Positions 13,044 through 13,837 of a DNA stretch of 13,837 bases are shown here, in pieces. Each line of letters opens with the position of its first letter. Position 1 is the stretch's first letter. The stretch is from positions 1-13,837 of the forward strand of contig JBEIHC010000075.1 in the NCBI GenBank assembly GCA_040381555.1. Direction: 5' to 3'. This stretch comes from CANHCC01 sp040381555. Its GTDB lineage: Bacteria > Bacteroidota > Bacteroidia > J057 > RFSG01. The translations under genes and the position numbers were made by a program. A model generated the notes under the pieces. It was given only the letters and a program-made list of their open reading frames with translations, did not search any database and was not told the origin of the DNA.

Positions 13044-13703
13044 CTAAGATTCTGTATTTTTTTGAGGCCTTGGTTCAATGGATAGAGTTATGTTCTTCTT
13101 TTGCCCGGAAAGTGCCAAGTGTATGCGCAACGGCTTGTTAGCAATATTCCAATAAAAATCTCCCAGCTGACCAATGGGAGATCCTTGCTCAGATTCAATC
13201 CATTCTGATAACTCCCTGTATAATCGAATGGCATCGGCCTCTAATGAATAAGAAACTTCCAAATATATGGATTCTATCAAGGGGGGATTGGATCCCGGCT
13301 GGCAATAATAATCCACACGGAAAAATTTTTCCTCCCCTAATGTGTAATAATAACTCAAGCCCAAAGAATCTTTAAATCTGGGAAGAGCAGGTTCGGTAAG
13401 ACTCACCCATCTTAAAGGAATTCCGGGTTCTGCACCCCGAAACAGTCGAAGGGACTGGGATTTTACTAAGTCGTTGGGATTAAACTCTTGAACATCTTGT
13501 TGAGAGGTAAGCCAAACTTTTGCATTATTACTATCGGCCTGAACAATGATTGCAGATTCCCCGGATGGAATCATTACTTTGTCGCCTGGAAAAAAATGGT
13601 TAGAGAGTATTACTTTTTGTAATTCGGTGGAATAGGCAGGAGGCTGCTCGGGGGTACATCGAGTGATTACACTCAGAAGGAGAATAATCAGGAGATACTT
13701 CAC
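13044..13703 (-). CDS. Hypothetical lipoprotein between CoA-transferase and adenosyltransferase genes
   Basis: I do not recognise this 219-residue protein. It has a short hydrophobic leader (LLIILLLSVIT) ending at C16 in ITRC. This resembles a lipobox, although Arg at -1 is atypical, so lipidation is likely but not certain. Residues about 38-85 (GDKVMIPSGESAIIVQAD, then NNAKVWL and FNPNDLV) have the strand and turn pattern of a small SH3- or Tudor-like beta barrel. The rest is mixed alpha/beta with a helix around 150-170 (SLEADAIRLYRELSEWIESE). The start is a GTG at 13703 that overlaps the TGA of the CoA-transferase gene (GTGA, 4 nt), so it is translationally coupled. The adenosyltransferase begins 3 nt after it ends. 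Its place in the operon is clear; its job is not. Confidence 0.8.
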   Translation of the reverse strand: MKYLLIILLLSVITRCTPEQPPAYSTELQKVILSNHFFPGDKVMIPSGESAIIVQADSNNAKVWLTSQQDVQEFNPNDLVKSQSLRLFRGAEPGIPLRWVSLTEPALPRFKDSLGLSYYYTLGEEKFFRVDYYCQPGSNPPLIESIYLEVSYSLEADAIRLYRELSEWIESEQGSPIGQLGDFYWNIANKPLRIHLALSGQKKNITLSIEPRPQKNTES

Positions 13704-13837
13704 AACTGCATTTCGGGAACAAAATTTGGTACAATGAGTCTTCCTTCTGTTTTAGCCACAATCTCTTCCACGGATATACCGGGAGCTCTTTCTAGCAAAA
13801 GAAACCCCTCAGGAGTAATATCCAAAACAGCGAGTTC
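13700..13837 (-). CDS. scoB: 3-oxoacid CoA-transferase subunit B, C-terminal end only
   Basis: Only the last 45 codons and the TGA stop (13702-13700) are inside the window; the frame is open to the edge. The translation reads ELAVLDITPEGFLLLERAPG and then continues ISVEEIVAKTEGRLIVPNFV to end PEMQL. This is the usual tail of the B subunit of acetoacetate/succinyl-CoA:3-ketoacid CoA-transferases (AtoA/ScoB): a V-x-D-V-T-x-x-G-L strand, then APG-hosphobic-hydrophobic-EE, then T-x-a-x-L. The enzyme moves CoA between succinyl-CoA and acetoacetate in ketone-body and branched-chain breakdown. The A subunit would normally lie just upstream, outside the window. The gene overlaps the downstream lipoprotein gene by 4 nt. 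Confidence 0.78.
   Translation of the reverse strand, partial: ELAVLDITPEGFLLLERAPGISVEEIVAKTEGRLIVPNFVPEMQL

Overview
The window looks like chromosome from a member of the Bacteroidota. Several independent signs agree. There is a bacillithiol-pathway glycosyltransferase (BshA), proteins of the DUF4834 and DUF2795 type, a secreted protein with a type IX secretion (T9SS)-like C-terminal domain, and TAnnTTTG promoter boxes in place of classical -10 boxes, with weak Shine-Dalgarno sites. Genus cannot be read from this segment.

Layout. 1-402 (minus): an MntA-type nucleotidyltransferase antitoxin and the 5' end of its HEPN/HepT partner, a toxin-antitoxin module cut by the window edge. 454-1818 (minus): mnmE, a tRNA U34-modification GTPase. 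1915-3363 (plus): a polysaccharide flippase, divergent from mnmE and convergent with a ComF-type phosphoribosyltransferase (3388-4104, minus). 4105-4503 is a 399-base gap with no convincing gene. 4504-8966 (plus): an ion-transporter-superfamily sodium:proton antiporter overlapping a secreted M1 metallopeptidase by 28 nt, then bshA, then a small DUF4834-like membrane protein. 8967-9389 is a convergent gap holding an unusual set of short dyad-symmetric repeats. 9390-9938 (minus): an Nfu/NifU Fe-S scaffold, divergent from the T9SS-type secreted protein (9996-11117, plus). 11118-11415 is a second convergent gap, filled with three ~75-bp tandem repeats and an inverted copy. 11416-13837 (minus): in transcription order, the end of a 3-oxoacid CoA-transferase B subunit, a lipoprotein that overlaps it by 4 nt, a PduO-type cobalamin adenosyltransferase, a DUF2795 protein with its own promoter, and an ABC ATPase of the cobalamin/siderophore class.

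How it fits together. Most genes are housekeeping (tRNA modification, Fe-S assembly, low-molecular-weight thiol synthesis, ion homeostasis, envelope export). The adenosyltransferase beside a BtuD/FecE-like ATPase hints at corrinoid uptake and activation. No complete new defence or biosynthetic system is visible. The most unusual content is non-coding: two unrelated repeat families, each in a tail-to-tail intergenic gap, one of which supplies the last codons and stop of the neighbouring ABC gene. A second theme is that several TAnnTTTG boxes lie only 4-7 nt before the start codon, which suggests leaderless or nearly leaderless mRNAs.
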